Source: an uncultured Eubacteriales bacterium (GTDB taxonomy: Bacteria > Bacillota > Clostridia > Oscillospirales > Acutalibacteraceae). Taken from it: a stretch of 64,000 nucleotides of DNA. A program made the position numbers and the translations under genes. The stretch is from NCBI GenBank assembly GCA_958417225.1, contig CATZCM010000004.1:1-64000 (forward strand), read 5' to 3'. The notes beneath the pieces are model-generated. The model was not told the origin of the DNA, made no database searches, and was given only the letters and a program-made list of their open reading frames with translations. Shown here piece after piece: positions 40,788-49,265 of this stretch. Numbering within the stretch: position 1 is the stretch's first letter; every line of letters begins with the position of its first letter.

Positions 40788-40816
40788 ATTATACATTATT
40801 ATTTTTTCAATGTCAA
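40788..40816 (-). promoter_or_regulatory. Sigma-A promoter of rpmH
   Basis: On the minus strand TTGACA, 17-nt spacer, TATAAT: full consensus, 45 nt ahead of the start codon. Confidence 0.92.
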
Positions 40817-40895
40817 TAGCTGTACACATATTTTTAGATTTTTTTTCAATAAGCAAACTTTACTTCATGAACTTACATAAACAAACTTTCTAATG

Positions 40896-42356
40896 TTACA
40901 CAACTGAATACTTTTTAACACATGTCATTATATGTCCAAGTACAAACCAAAAAATTAATGTTTCAAAAAACGGCTGGGACAAGAATGTAATTTCAAGCAA
41001 AGCATACACACAATACGCTACCAAAAAAGAAAATAATTTAGGGAAAATATTTGCCCTTTTAAGAACGCTTTGCTTAAATAAGTACCGTAATACCAAAACA
41101 GCCACCACGCAACCAAAAGACGCAAACCAACCAAACCCAATTATGCCGTATGCAATCAAAATTGAAAGGTAACCATTGTGCACATCCGGAAACCGCAGCC
41201 CATCTTTCAAATACAATTCTCCATAATACAAAAAGTTAGCTCTACCGATTCCCATAACAGGATGTTTACTAAAAAGCCTTATCCCCTGTTTCCACAACTC
41301 TATTCTCCCACTGCTCACATCATTGTAGCCATTAATCCCCTTTTTTCTTCCTATTACTATATCCTCTCCTGGTTCCACATTTTTGTCTGTCAAAATCACA
41401 TTATCTGCATTATTTTTTATATCAACTGCTTCCGAAATCATATGTATAACAAATTTCTGAGTATACCCTCTCAACACAACCGATATACAAATAAAACAAG
41501 AACATGCTACCATAAGATACATTGTCCTTTTCAAGATAATCGACATACGTACCTTATATTCTCCTGCAAGGAGCTTACAAAACAACAGTGATGTAATATA
41601 TATAATCACAAATAAAAACGATCCATTTGAATCTGATAAAAAAAGACATATTATATTCAATACAACACAAGCAATGCACAACCACATAGGTAATTTAAAT
41701 TTAGCATTTTCATCATTTTTTCGCTTCATCATAATAGTAGCTGCAACTATCCCAATAACTGCTGAAAATCCAAGTAAATTTGCATTTGTATAAATTCCTA
41801 TTAATCTTGACTGATATATACCAAGAGTATATCCATTCAAATCAATGCTACTTGGCCCCATACACGAAAAAATCTTTTTATACTTTGTCAAACCTTCACC
41901 TTTTATCTCCATACTTTGAAATGTAAGAGTAGCTATGCTCAACAAAGATAAGATAGTTGTTATGATCACCATTAACTTAAAGAAAAAAAACATCTCACAA
42001 CGGGATTCTTTGCTATTTTTCTCCGCATGCAATCCATAAAATATTATAAAGCAAATAAGTGAATACCATACATAAAGTAAATTTAGTCCAAAATTATGTC
42101 GTACATGCAAAATCACCGTAAGTAAACTTGAAATCAAAAAGCCAAACACAAGTTTGTTAAATTGCATTTCCCTTATATAGTCATCGGACTTGAATTTAAA
42201 AAATAAAATAAACAAACTCCATACCAGGCCAAAAAGCATCGCAAAAACCGCAATCACATCAACAAACGCAACATTTGCAAAAAACATTGAAAGTAGCATG
42301 TATAACCTAAAATTTCTAGAATTGCAGAAAAACAACTTTATCTTATCCAAGTCCAT
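40896..42356 (-). CDS. O-antigen ligase/polymerase-like membrane protein
   Basis: 486 residues with about ten TM helices. The large extracytoplasmic loop and the following SGRIELWKQGIRLFSKHPVMG ... PDVHNGYLSILIAYG match the Wzy_C/O-antigen ligase pattern. In a Gram-positive context this is more likely a repeat-unit polymerase or a ligase for a wall glycan or capsule. Next to an aminotransferase and a sugar transferase. The exact start is uncertain (ATG at 42356 or a nearby TTG). Confidence 0.83.
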   Translation of the reverse strand: MDLDKIKLFFCNSRNFRLYMLLSMFFANVAFVDVIAVFAMLFGLVWSLFILFFKFKSDDYIREMQFNKLVFGFLISSLLTVILHVRHNFGLNLLYVWYSLICFIIFYGLHAEKNSKESRCEMFFFFKLMVIITTILSLLSIATLTFQSMEIKGEGLTKYKKIFSCMGPSSIDLNGYTLGIYQSRLIGIYTNANLLGFSAVIGIVAATIMMKRKNDENAKFKLPMWLCIACVVLNIICLFLSDSNGSFLFVIIYITSLLFCKLLAGEYKVRMSIILKRTMYLMVACSCFICISVVLRGYTQKFVIHMISEAVDIKNNADNVILTDKNVEPGEDIVIGRKKGINGYNDVSSGRIELWKQGIRLFSKHPVMGIGRANFLYYGELYLKDGLRFPDVHNGYLSILIAYGIIGFGWFASFGCVVAVLVLRYLFKQSVLKRANIFPKLFSFLVAYCVYALLEITFLSQPFFETLIFWFVLGHIMTCVKKYSVV

Positions 42357-42432
42357 CACCTACTTACTCTTTTATTCTTTAACACAAACATCAACACACG
42401 ACCATACTCAAATTAAAACACCTATTTTCATC

Positions 42433-43635
42433 TTAAATTTCACATAAACATTCACTAAATGTAGAGCAAACATACTCCACATCATCATCACTAAGTAAAG
42501 TATGCAAAGGCAATGAAATTTCACTTGCAAACATACCAAATGCATTAGGATAATTTTCGATGTCAAATCCCAAATTCTTGTATGCAGTAAGAAGTGGCAA
42601 TGGTTTATAATGCACATTTGTTGCAATACCTCTCTGCGCCATTTTTTCAATCAGTTGGTTTCTCTGTTCCATCGTCTTTCCCGGAAGCCGTACAAGATAT
42701 AAATGACCTGTAGATTGAACTCGATCATTATAGTGCTCTAAAGGTAAAACTCCAAGTTTTTTCAAATTTCGATCATACTCACTTATGATCTTTTTTCTTC
42801 GAGCCAGAAGTCCATCATACCTTTTCAACTGTACAAGCCCAATTGATGCCATAATATCAGTCATATTGCATTTATATCCAGGCATCACAATATCATATTC
42901 CCAACATCCCGGCTTTAATTTGGCTAAAGCATCCTTAGATTGTCCATGCAACGAATATAACATAAATTCATTATATAATTTATCATTATCTATTTTCGGA
43001 TTAGGTCTCCAAGTGAGAGCTCCACCTTCACCTACTGTTAAATTTTTCACCGCATGGAATGAAAACGTAGTAAAATCAGCAACCGAACCTGATTTTTTCC
43101 CATTGATAACCGCTCCAAAGCCATGTGCACTATCTGCTATAACGGCTACTCGTCCTATTGATTTTTGAATTTCATTTTTTGCACAAAACAGTGACGATTT
43201 TCTCTTTACCACATCAAAAATCCTATCATAGTCACACATTACTCCTGCTATGTCAACCGGGATAATTGCCTTAGTTTTACTCGTTATCGCATTTTCCAGC
43301 TGATTATAATCCATTTCAAAAGAATCCTTCGCTGTATCTACTAGTACAGGAATTGCTCCTACATGACAAATCGGGCTACACGACGCCGTATACGTATATG
43401 CACTTGTGATCACTTCATCCCCAGGACCTATCCCCAAAACCCTAAGAACTAATTCCAGACACGCAGTTGCTGAATTTAAACACACAGCCTTATCTGTACC
43501 ACAATAACTAGCTATTTCTTTTTCAAACTGCTTTGTTTTTGGACCAGTAGTAATCCACCCCGATCTCAATGTATCACTAACCTCTCTAATTTCCTCTTCT
43601 GTTATATCCGGTGGTGAAAATTTTATAATTCTCAT
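42433..43635 (-). CDS. DegT/DnrJ/EryC1/StrS family sugar aminotransferase
   Basis: 400 residues, AGGGAG before ATG. FSPPDITEEEIREVSDTLRS start, LNSATACLELVLR substrate loop, ADSAHGFGA, and PLP lysine in FSFHAVKNLTVGEGG near residue 208. The family aminates keto-sugar nucleotides for surface glycans. It is longer around residues 148-162 than most relatives. It lies 14 nt from the sugar transferase. Confidence 0.92.
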   Translation of the reverse strand: MRIIKFSPPDITEEEIREVSDTLRSGWITTGPKTKQFEKEIASYCGTDKAVCLNSATACLELVLRVLGIGPGDEVITSAYTYTASCSPICHVGAIPVLVDTAKDSFEMDYNQLENAITSKTKAIIPVDIAGVMCDYDRIFDVVKRKSSLFCAKNEIQKSIGRVAVIADSAHGFGAVINGKKSGSVADFTTFSFHAVKNLTVGEGGALTWRPNPKIDNDKLYNEFMLYSLHGQSKDALAKLKPGCWEYDIVMPGYKCNMTDIMASIGLVQLKRYDGLLARRKKIISEYDRNLKKLGVLPLEHYNDRVQSTGHLYLVRLPGKTMEQRNQLIEKMAQRGIATNVHYKPLPLLTAYKNLGFDIENYPNAFGMFASEISLPLHTLLSDDDVEYVCSTFSECLCEI

Positions 43636-43649
43636 TTTTTACATCTCCC

Positions 43650-44330
43650 TTATTTTAAAACTGCCAACACAGTATTAAACATCAATTTCCAATCATACCA
43701 AAAATTAAAATTTTCTATATACTCAAGATTGTACTCCATTTTTTTCGGCAATATTTCTTTAATGTACACTTCATCTGTATTTTCTTTATTTTTCAGCAAC
43801 TTGTCCTCATCTTTAAAATTTATGCTTGCAAGCGAGGTCAAACCTGCCGGCATTAAAAGTGTAGCATACATCTGCTCTGAATACTGTTGAACGTATCTGG
43901 GAACTTCCGGCCTTGTCCCTACAAAGGCCATATCTCCTTTAAGGATATTCAAAAGTTGCGGTAACTCATCAAGCCTAAATTTTCTAAGAAATTTACCTAT
44001 TTTGGTTACCCTGCTGTCATTTTCAGTTGTCACCTGAGTTCCTATTTTTTCTGCATCAACTACCATCGTACGAAATTTATAAATTTTAAACCTACGATAA
44101 TATTTTGTTACTCTAGTTTGTTTAAAAAGCACTGGACCCTTGGAACTGCACTTAATACAAACAGCTATTATAACCATCACCGGACTCAAAACGACCAACA
44201 GAAAAAGCGACAACAGCAAATCTACTAATCGTTTCATTATTAGGCTAACCCTCTTCTGGCTAAGCAAATCATAATATTTTCTAACAGATTCATTTTTCAT
44301 CTCCACCGGTAGTTCATCCCATAAAATCAA
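43650..44330 (-). CDS. Bacterial sugar transferase (undecaprenyl-phosphate glycosyl-1-phosphate transferase)
   Basis: 226 residues from a TTG at 44330, 7 nt after AGGGAGG. One TM helix (LVDLLLSLFLLVVLSPVMVI), then KGPVLFKQTRV, FKIYKFRTMVVDAE, RKFRLDELPQLLNILKGDM and FVGTRPEVP, the full catalytic core. It loads the first sugar phosphate on undecaprenyl phosphate. First gene of a three-gene glycan cluster; the flippase and other glycosyltransferases are missing here. Confidence 0.93.
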   Translation of the reverse strand: MILWDELPVEMKNESVRKYYDLLSQKRVSLIMKRLVDLLLSLFLLVVLSPVMVIIAVCIKCSSKGPVLFKQTRVTKYYRRFKIYKFRTMVVDAEKIGTQVTTENDSRVTKIGKFLRKFRLDELPQLLNILKGDMAFVGTRPEVPRYVQQYSEQMYATLLMPAGLTSLASINFKDEDKLLKNKENTDEVYIKEILPKKMEYNLEYIENFNFWYDWKLMFNTVLAVLK

Positions 44331-44357
44331 TTTGCATCCTCCCTTAAACGTAAACAT

Positions 44358-44684
44358 TAAACACTTTCCTATTATATACGATTTGAAAAACTATGTCAAA
44401 CTATTATTTAACCCCACATACTATAGCTTAATCTACTTGTGGATCAAATTTCACAAAATCGTGTCTTTGCACAAAACATTCATAATTTACGTCAAAATTT
44501 CTTCTTGCTCCATTCACCACATTTTAATTTAAGTTTTTATTTAATGAGCTTTCACACTCTATAAAAAACTTTAAGATTTTTGTTTAACACAACAAAAGTC
44601 TTAACCTAACTGAAACTTTTTCTATTTTATTTCGTATGCATAAATGAATATATTTGTTCTACAAAAAATAAAGGAGTGATCTTT
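44358..44684. other. Divergent intergenic region upstream of the first GG-leader peptide
   Basis: AT-rich. The last about 80 nt (from TTTTTCTATTTTATTTCG) resemble the regions just upstream of the other two peptide genes but with several substitutions. No clear -35/-10 pair. Confidence 0.4.
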
Positions 44685-44852
44685 ATGTCAGAAAAAAAAG
44701 AATTGAATTCAGATAACTTGGATCAAGTAGCTGGAGGACAAAAACTACACCCCATGGGACCCGATCACCAAATTCGACCTTTTTTATTGACCCCAGAGGA
44801 AAACGAAAAACTAATAAAACATTTTCAGGAATTGAGGAAACGGAAGAAATAA
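44685..44852 (+). CDS. GG-leader peptide precursor, copy 1
   Basis: 55 residues, with AAAGGAGTGATC before ATG. Leader MSEKKELNSDNLDQVAGG ends in a double glycine with Leu at -7 and Val at -4, the pattern cut by C39-type peptidase/ABC exporters. The 37-residue core is basic at its end (ELRKRKK) and has no Cys. After the stop, about 60 nt still resemble the tail of copy 2 (ending ...ACAGAACAGTAAG), so the original gene was longer and this one looks truncated or frameshifted. No exporter or peptidase is nearby. Confidence 0.75.
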   Translation: MSEKKELNSDNLDQVAGGQKLHPMGPDHQIRPFLLTPEENEKLIKHFQELRKRKK

Positions 44853-45600
44853 TGAAAGCAGCACATTCGTAGAAATCAAGGTATAATAATCAAATTCCTG
44901 ATCCTCTAAAAAATTCCACCACCACAGAACAGTAAGAATTTTCAGTTTTAACATTAGCATAAAGTGTAGAGTGTAAAATGTAAGTAATTACAAACTTATA
45001 TTTTTACACTCTACATTTTTATGACCATTTTGTTTATCTGTACTAGCTAATCTAGCACCAAGTTCGTTGTTAATTACTGATATAATTAAATCCTCGTCCA
45101 CTTATAAAGTAACATTTAGTGTATTATTTCAAAAAAGCTCATACATCTCTACCTACAGTCGCTGCAAGCTCAACAACTTTTTTAAGCCTACACTTTAACA
45201 TCCAACTTTCATATAAAATCAATGTTTTTTCTTTACAAATATCAACTCCTATAATAATTAAACTTTGCATTCAAACACATACTCCATCAAAATCTAAATG
45301 TAAAATATTACATAACCTTATCATAAAACTCAATTTTTTATATTTTCTAAACCGTAAGGAAATAATATTTCTATATATTTTTTCAAATACTAACTGTATC
45401 AAACTGCAAAAAGTAAAATCAACCACAACTCTCCTCAAACTTTTATTTTAATTTTCACTTAATATATTTTTTACTCCTATAAAAAATTTTATTTTTTGTT
45501 CGGTATGACAAAAATCTTAATCCAATTGATATTTTTTCTATTTTATTTCGTATCTATAACTGAACATATTTGTTCTACAAAAAATAAGGAAGTGATCTTT
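44853..45600. other. Spacer carrying terminator and direct-repeat copy A
   Basis: Holds the terminator of copy 1, then about 580 nt of AT-rich sequence nearly identical to 45847-46511, and the leader region of copy 2. A 110-residue plus-strand ORF (45119-45451) lacks a ribosome site and is probably spurious. A 37-codon minus-strand ORF (44988-45101, ...NNELGARLASTDKQ...) reads like a gene remnant. Confidence 0.5.
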
Positions 45601-45654
45601 ATGTCAGAAAAAAAAGAATTGAACTTAGATAACACAGATCAAGCAGCTGGAGGG
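44931..45654. repeat. Direct repeat, copy A (about 725 bp)
   Basis: Runs from the end of precursor 1 to the GG of precursor 2. Nearly identical to 45841-46565 at a spacing of 911 bp: one inserted T, an A/G change near 44952, and several changes in the leader codons. Confidence 0.9.
44964..45020 (+). terminator. Terminator of peptide copy 1
   Basis: Long stem: TGTAGAGTGTAAAA... pairs with ...TTTTTACACTCTACA, then TTTTT. The same element recurs at 45875 and 46785. Confidence 0.88.
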
Positions 45655-45846
45655 TGGGATTGGGTGTGGCCTTCACTCAAACCACTCAAAATAGACGACA
45701 AGGCTTTTTCGAGTTCAGAGATACAGACACCTTCGACTGTGCCTAATAACATTCCCAACTCCTTAGAATTGCATAAAATTCCGGAGTTAGAGAAACTGAA
45801 ACATTTTACTAATCCTCCAAAAAATTCCAAACCCTCAGAACAGTAA
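45601..45846 (+). CDS. GG-leader peptide precursor, copy 2 (altered leader)
   Basis: 81 residues with GGAAGTGATC before ATG. The leader is MSEKKELNLDNTDQAAGG: Thr replaces Leu at -7 and Ala replaces Val at -4, positions that leader peptidases read. The 63-residue core begins WDWVWPS, is rich in Pro, Ser and Lys and has no Cys. Followed by the shared terminator. The core is longer than in copies 1 and 3 and probably shows the ancestral length. Confidence 0.75.
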   Translation: MSEKKELNLDNTDQAAGGWDWVWPSLKPLKIDDKAFSSSEIQTPSTVPNNIPNSLELHKIPELEKLKHFTNPPKNSKPSEQ

Positions 45847-46565
45847 GAATTTTCAGTTTTAGCATTAGCATAAAGTGTAGAGTGTAAAATGTAAGTAATT
45901 ACAAACTTATATTTTTACACTCTACATTTTTATGACCATTTTGTTTATCTGTACTAGCTAATCTAGCACCAAGTTCGTTGTTAATTACTGATATAATTAA
46001 ATCCTCGTCCACTTATAAAGTAACATTTAGTGTATTATTTCAAAAAAGCTCATACATCTCTACCTACAGTCGCTGCAAGCTCAACAACTTTTTTAAGCCT
46101 ACACTTTAACATCCAACTTTCATATAAAATCAATGTTTTTTCTTTACAAATATCAACTCCTATAATAATTAAACTTTGCATTCAAACACATACTCCATCA
46201 AAATCTAAATGTAAAATATTACATAACCTTATCATAAAACTCAATTTTTTATATTTTCTAAACCGTAAGGAAATAATATTTCTATATATTTTTTCAAATA
46301 CTAACTGTATCAAACTGCAAAAAGTAAAATCAACCACAACTCTCCTCAAACTTTTATTTTAATTTTCACTTAATATATTTTTTACTCCTATAAAAAATTT
46401 TATTTTTTGTTCGGTATGACAAAAATCTTAATCCAATTGATATTTTTTCTATTTTATTTCGTATCTATAACTGAACATATTTGTTCTACAAAAAATAAGG
46501 AAGTGATCTTTATGTCAGAAAAAAAAGAATTGAATTTAGATAACTTGGATCAAGTAGCTGGAGGA
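45841..46565. repeat. Direct repeat, copy B (about 725 bp)
   Basis: Second copy of the 44931-45654 unit, ending at the GG of precursor 3. The near identity over non-coding DNA points to a recent duplication. Confidence 0.9.
45875..45931 (+). terminator. Terminator of peptide copy 2
   Basis: Same stem and T run as at 44964, 911 bp further on. Confidence 0.88.
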
Positions 46566-46679
46566 AACGATGATCAGGGAAACACTAAAAAGTACAATCC
46601 ACAAAAAAGGTACTCTTCCACTGACCATCGAACAGCTGAACTCCCCCCTATGCAAATTTTTAAGCATCCGAATTCTTAA
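46512..46679 (+). CDS. GG-leader peptide precursor, copy 3
   Basis: 55 residues. Leader MSEKKELNLDNLDQVAGG, then a hydrophilic 37-residue core starting NDDQGNTKKY and ending IFKHPNS, without Cys. About 60 nt after the stop there is again CCAAAACAGTAAG, as at the ends of copies 1 and 2, so the tail seems to have been lost by a frame change. A small perfect hairpin CATAGAC-GT-GTCTATG follows the stop. Confidence 0.75.
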   Translation: MSEKKELNLDNLDQVAGGNDDQGNTKKYNPQKRYSSTDHRTAELPPMQIFKHPNS

Positions 46680-46784
46680 TCTCCTAAAAAGCATAGACGT
46701 GTCTATGATTAGTATTTCCACCCCAAGATAAAAAAATATCTACTCCCCAAAACAGTAAGATTTACCCAGAATTTAAATTAGCAT

Positions 46785-46843
46785 AAAGTGTAGAGTGCAA
46801 AACGTAAGTCCTTACAAACTTACATTTTTGCACTCTACACTTT
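46785..46843 (+). terminator. Bidirectional terminator between peptide copy 3 and glmM
   Basis: AAAGTGTAGAGTGCAAAA pairs with TTTTGCACTCTACACTTT. Compared with the two other copies, a T-A pair has become C-G on both arms, which keeps the stem. It can also end glmM on the minus strand. Confidence 0.88.
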
Positions 46844-46859
46844 ATATTTTAATCAAACC

Positions 46860-48209
46860 TTACGCCAAGCGATTTCTTACCACATCAGCGATTAAATTAG
46901 CAAATTTCTCAATCTGATCCATATTTTCTCCTTCAAGCATAACTCTAACTAGAGGTTCTGTTCCAGAGACTCTAACTACAACCCTTCCCGAATCTGATAA
47001 AGTATTTTTAACATCATCAACCACTTTTTTCACATCGTGATCCGTATAAAAATGAAGTTTCCCTGAATCACTTACTTTAACATTGACTATAACTTGTGGA
47101 TATCTAACCATTAGTTTACTAAGATTTGAAAGTTTTGCATCACGTCTTTTTAACAAACTCAAAAGTTGAGCTGCAGTGAGTTGACCGTCACCAGTAGTTG
47201 AAAAATCTTTAAATATCACATGCCCGGACTGTTCACCACCTAAATTATATCCTTCTTGTAGCATTTCCTCAAGCACATACCTATCGCCAACCTTTGTTGG
47301 TATGAAATTGATACCCAAGTTTTTACAAAAGCGTCCAAACCCCATGTTGGTCATAATGGTACCCACTACGGTATTTTTAGAAAGTTTTCCTCTTGACATC
47401 ATATCCGCAGCGCATATCGCCATAATAAAATCTCCATCTATTAAATTACCTTTCTCATCAACAGCAAGGCACCTATCGGCATCACCATCAAATGCAATTC
47501 CCAAATCTAATTGATTATCTTTCACATAATCAATTAACCCCTCCATATGAGTAGAACCACAATTCTCATTAATATTCACACCATTCGGCGAAGTATTAAG
47601 CATATAACACTGCGCTCCCAATTCCTCAAAAAGGGTTTTAGCAGTAACTGAAGCTGATCCATTTGCACAATCAAGAGCCACTTTCATTCCATCAAACGCA
47701 AATGGTACCGTGCTTTTTATATGGTCTATGTAGTCCCTAATCGCACATTCTGACCGCAATACCTTGCCCATACCGTCCCCCAACGGAAGTGCATGTTCAT
47801 GCGACTCATCTAAAATTATGTCCTCAATTTTTTCCTCAAGGGCATCTGGTAATTTATATCCATCACCACTGAAAATTTTAATTCCATTAAATTCATACGG
47901 ATTATGTGACGCAGATATCATTATTCCAGCATCGGCTTTATACTTTCCAACTAAATAAGCAACCGCTGGTGTCGGCACAACCCCAAGTAAAACCACATTT
48001 GCACCAACAGAGCACAAACCCGCTATTAATGCACCCTCCAGCATGTCACCAGATAGTCTAGTATCTTTTCCAATTAGTATTTTAGGATGTTTGTGGTCAC
48101 TATCCGTAAGAACTAACGCTGCAGCCCTACCTATATTCATTGCAAGTTCTGGAGTTAACTCCTCATTCGCAATACCACGAACCCCATCTGTTCCAAAAAG
48201 TCTTCCCAT
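46860..48209 (-). CDS. glmM: Phosphoglucosamine mutase
   Basis: 449 residues. FGTDGVRGIAN start, phosphoserine loop ISASHNPYEFNG near residue 98, metal loop AFDGDADRCLAVD near 240, sugar-binding GGEQSGHVIF near 325, phosphate-binding RVSGTEPLVRVM near 415. It makes glucosamine-1-phosphate for UDP-GlcNAc. In many Firmicutes it follows cdaA-cdaR; here it is apart, 12 nt downstream of ruvB. Confidence 0.97.
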   Translation of the reverse strand: MGRLFGTDGVRGIANEELTPELAMNIGRAAALVLTDSDHKHPKILIGKDTRLSGDMLEGALIAGLCSVGANVVLLGVVPTPAVAYLVGKYKADAGIMISASHNPYEFNGIKIFSGDGYKLPDALEEKIEDIILDESHEHALPLGDGMGKVLRSECAIRDYIDHIKSTVPFAFDGMKVALDCANGSASVTAKTLFEELGAQCYMLNTSPNGVNINENCGSTHMEGLIDYVKDNQLDLGIAFDGDADRCLAVDEKGNLIDGDFIMAICAADMMSRGKLSKNTVVGTIMTNMGFGRFCKNLGINFIPTKVGDRYVLEEMLQEGYNLGGEQSGHVIFKDFSTTGDGQLTAAQLLSLLKRRDAKLSNLSKLMVRYPQVIVNVKVSDSGKLHFYTDHDVKKVVDDVKNTLSDSGRVVVRVSGTEPLVRVMLEGENMDQIEKFANLIADVVRNRLA

Positions 48210-48221
48210 AAAAATCTCTCC

Positions 48222-49262
48222 TCAAAAAAAAGTTTGTTGATCCGGTTCCCGTACAGAACCAAGACCAAGGTGTTCATATGCAGAAGGCGTTACACACCTT
48301 CCTCGCGGCGTTCTACTTAAAAAACCTATTTGCATAAGGTACGGTTCGTACACATCCTCAATTGTTATAGCTTCTTCTCCAATAGCTGCCGCAAGAGTTT
48401 CAAGCCCAACAGGGCCACCACCATAAAAATTTATAATCGTTTCAAGCATTCGTCTGTCATTCGCATCAAGTCCAAGTTCATCCACTTCAAGCCTATCAAG
48501 GGCAATTTGAGCTGTTTTCAAATTCACCATACCATCGCTAATCACTTGTGCAAAATCACGAACTCTCTTTAATAATCTATTTGCAATACGAGGTGTCCCT
48601 CTAGACCTTGATGCAACCTCCAGCGCCCCATCGTCGTCAATTTCTATTCCAAGTATTTGAGCGCTCCGTTTAACAATCCTAGCAAGCTCTTCTGGTGAAT
48701 ACATCTCAAGTCGCAGAACCACCCCAAACCTATCTCGAAGTGGTGCAGTAAGTTGTCCTGCTCTCGTGGTCGCACCCACGAGTGTAAACCTAGCAAGAGG
48801 CAAATGATATGAAGCTGCCATTTGGCCTTTTCCCGTAACAATGTCAATTGAGAAATCCTCCATTGCTGGATACAAAATTTCCTCTACATTTCTAGACAAA
48901 CGGTGGATTTCGTCTATAAACAACACATCACCATCATTTAAATTAGTAAGCAAAGCAGCAAGATCTCCAGGTTTTTCTATAGCTGGCCCAGATGTAACCT
49001 TAATTTGCACATTCATTTCATTTGCTATAATCGCAGCTAAAGTGGTCTTTCCTAAACCTGGCGGACCGTAAAGCAAAACATGATCTAATGATTCATTTCT
49101 TAGTTTTGCCGCTTCCATAAACACCTTTAAATTTTCTTTCACTTTTTCCTGACCAATATACTCATTCAAATTTTGTGGTCGAAGTGGATTTTCTATGTCG
49201 TTGTCGTCGGGCATTTGTTCCGGATCAGTAATTCTATTTTCAAAATCGAACTCAAATTCCAT
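48222..49262 (-). CDS. ruvB: Holliday junction branch migration ATPase RuvB
   Basis: 346 residues. [16 protein letters not shown], Walker [11 protein letters not shown] near 65, Walker [11 protein letters not shown], sensor GATTRAG, and the C-terminal winged helix with [16 protein letters not shown]. It drives branch migration with RuvA. 3 nt after the ruvA stop. Confidence 0.98.
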   Translation of the reverse strand: MEFEFDFENRITDPEQMPDDNDIENPLRPQNLNEYIGQEKVKENLKVFMEAAKLRNESLDHVLLYGPPGLGKTTLAAIIANEMNVQIKVTSGPAIEKPGDLAALLTNLNDGDVLFIDEIHRLSRNVEEILYPAMEDFSIDIVTGKGQMAASYHLPLARFTLVGATTRAGQLTAPLRDRFGVVLRLEMYSPEELARIVKRSAQILGIEIDDDGALEVASRSRGTPRIANRLLKRVRDFAQVISDGMVNLKTAQIALDRLEVDELGLDANDRRMLETIINFYGGGPVGLETLAAAIGEEAITIEDVYEPYLMQIGFLSRTPRGRCVTPSAYEHLGLGSVREPDQQTFF

Positions 49263-49265
49263 CTA

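Noticed and set aside
45119..45451. 110-residue plus-strand ORF, repeated identically at 46030-46362
   Set aside because: No ribosome site, low-complexity AT-rich composition, and its repetition is explained by the non-coding direct repeat.
45496..45600. Longer N-terminus for peptide copies 2 and 3 (35 extra residues)
   Set aside because: The ribosome site lies directly ahead of the internal ATG, and copy 1 lacks the extension.
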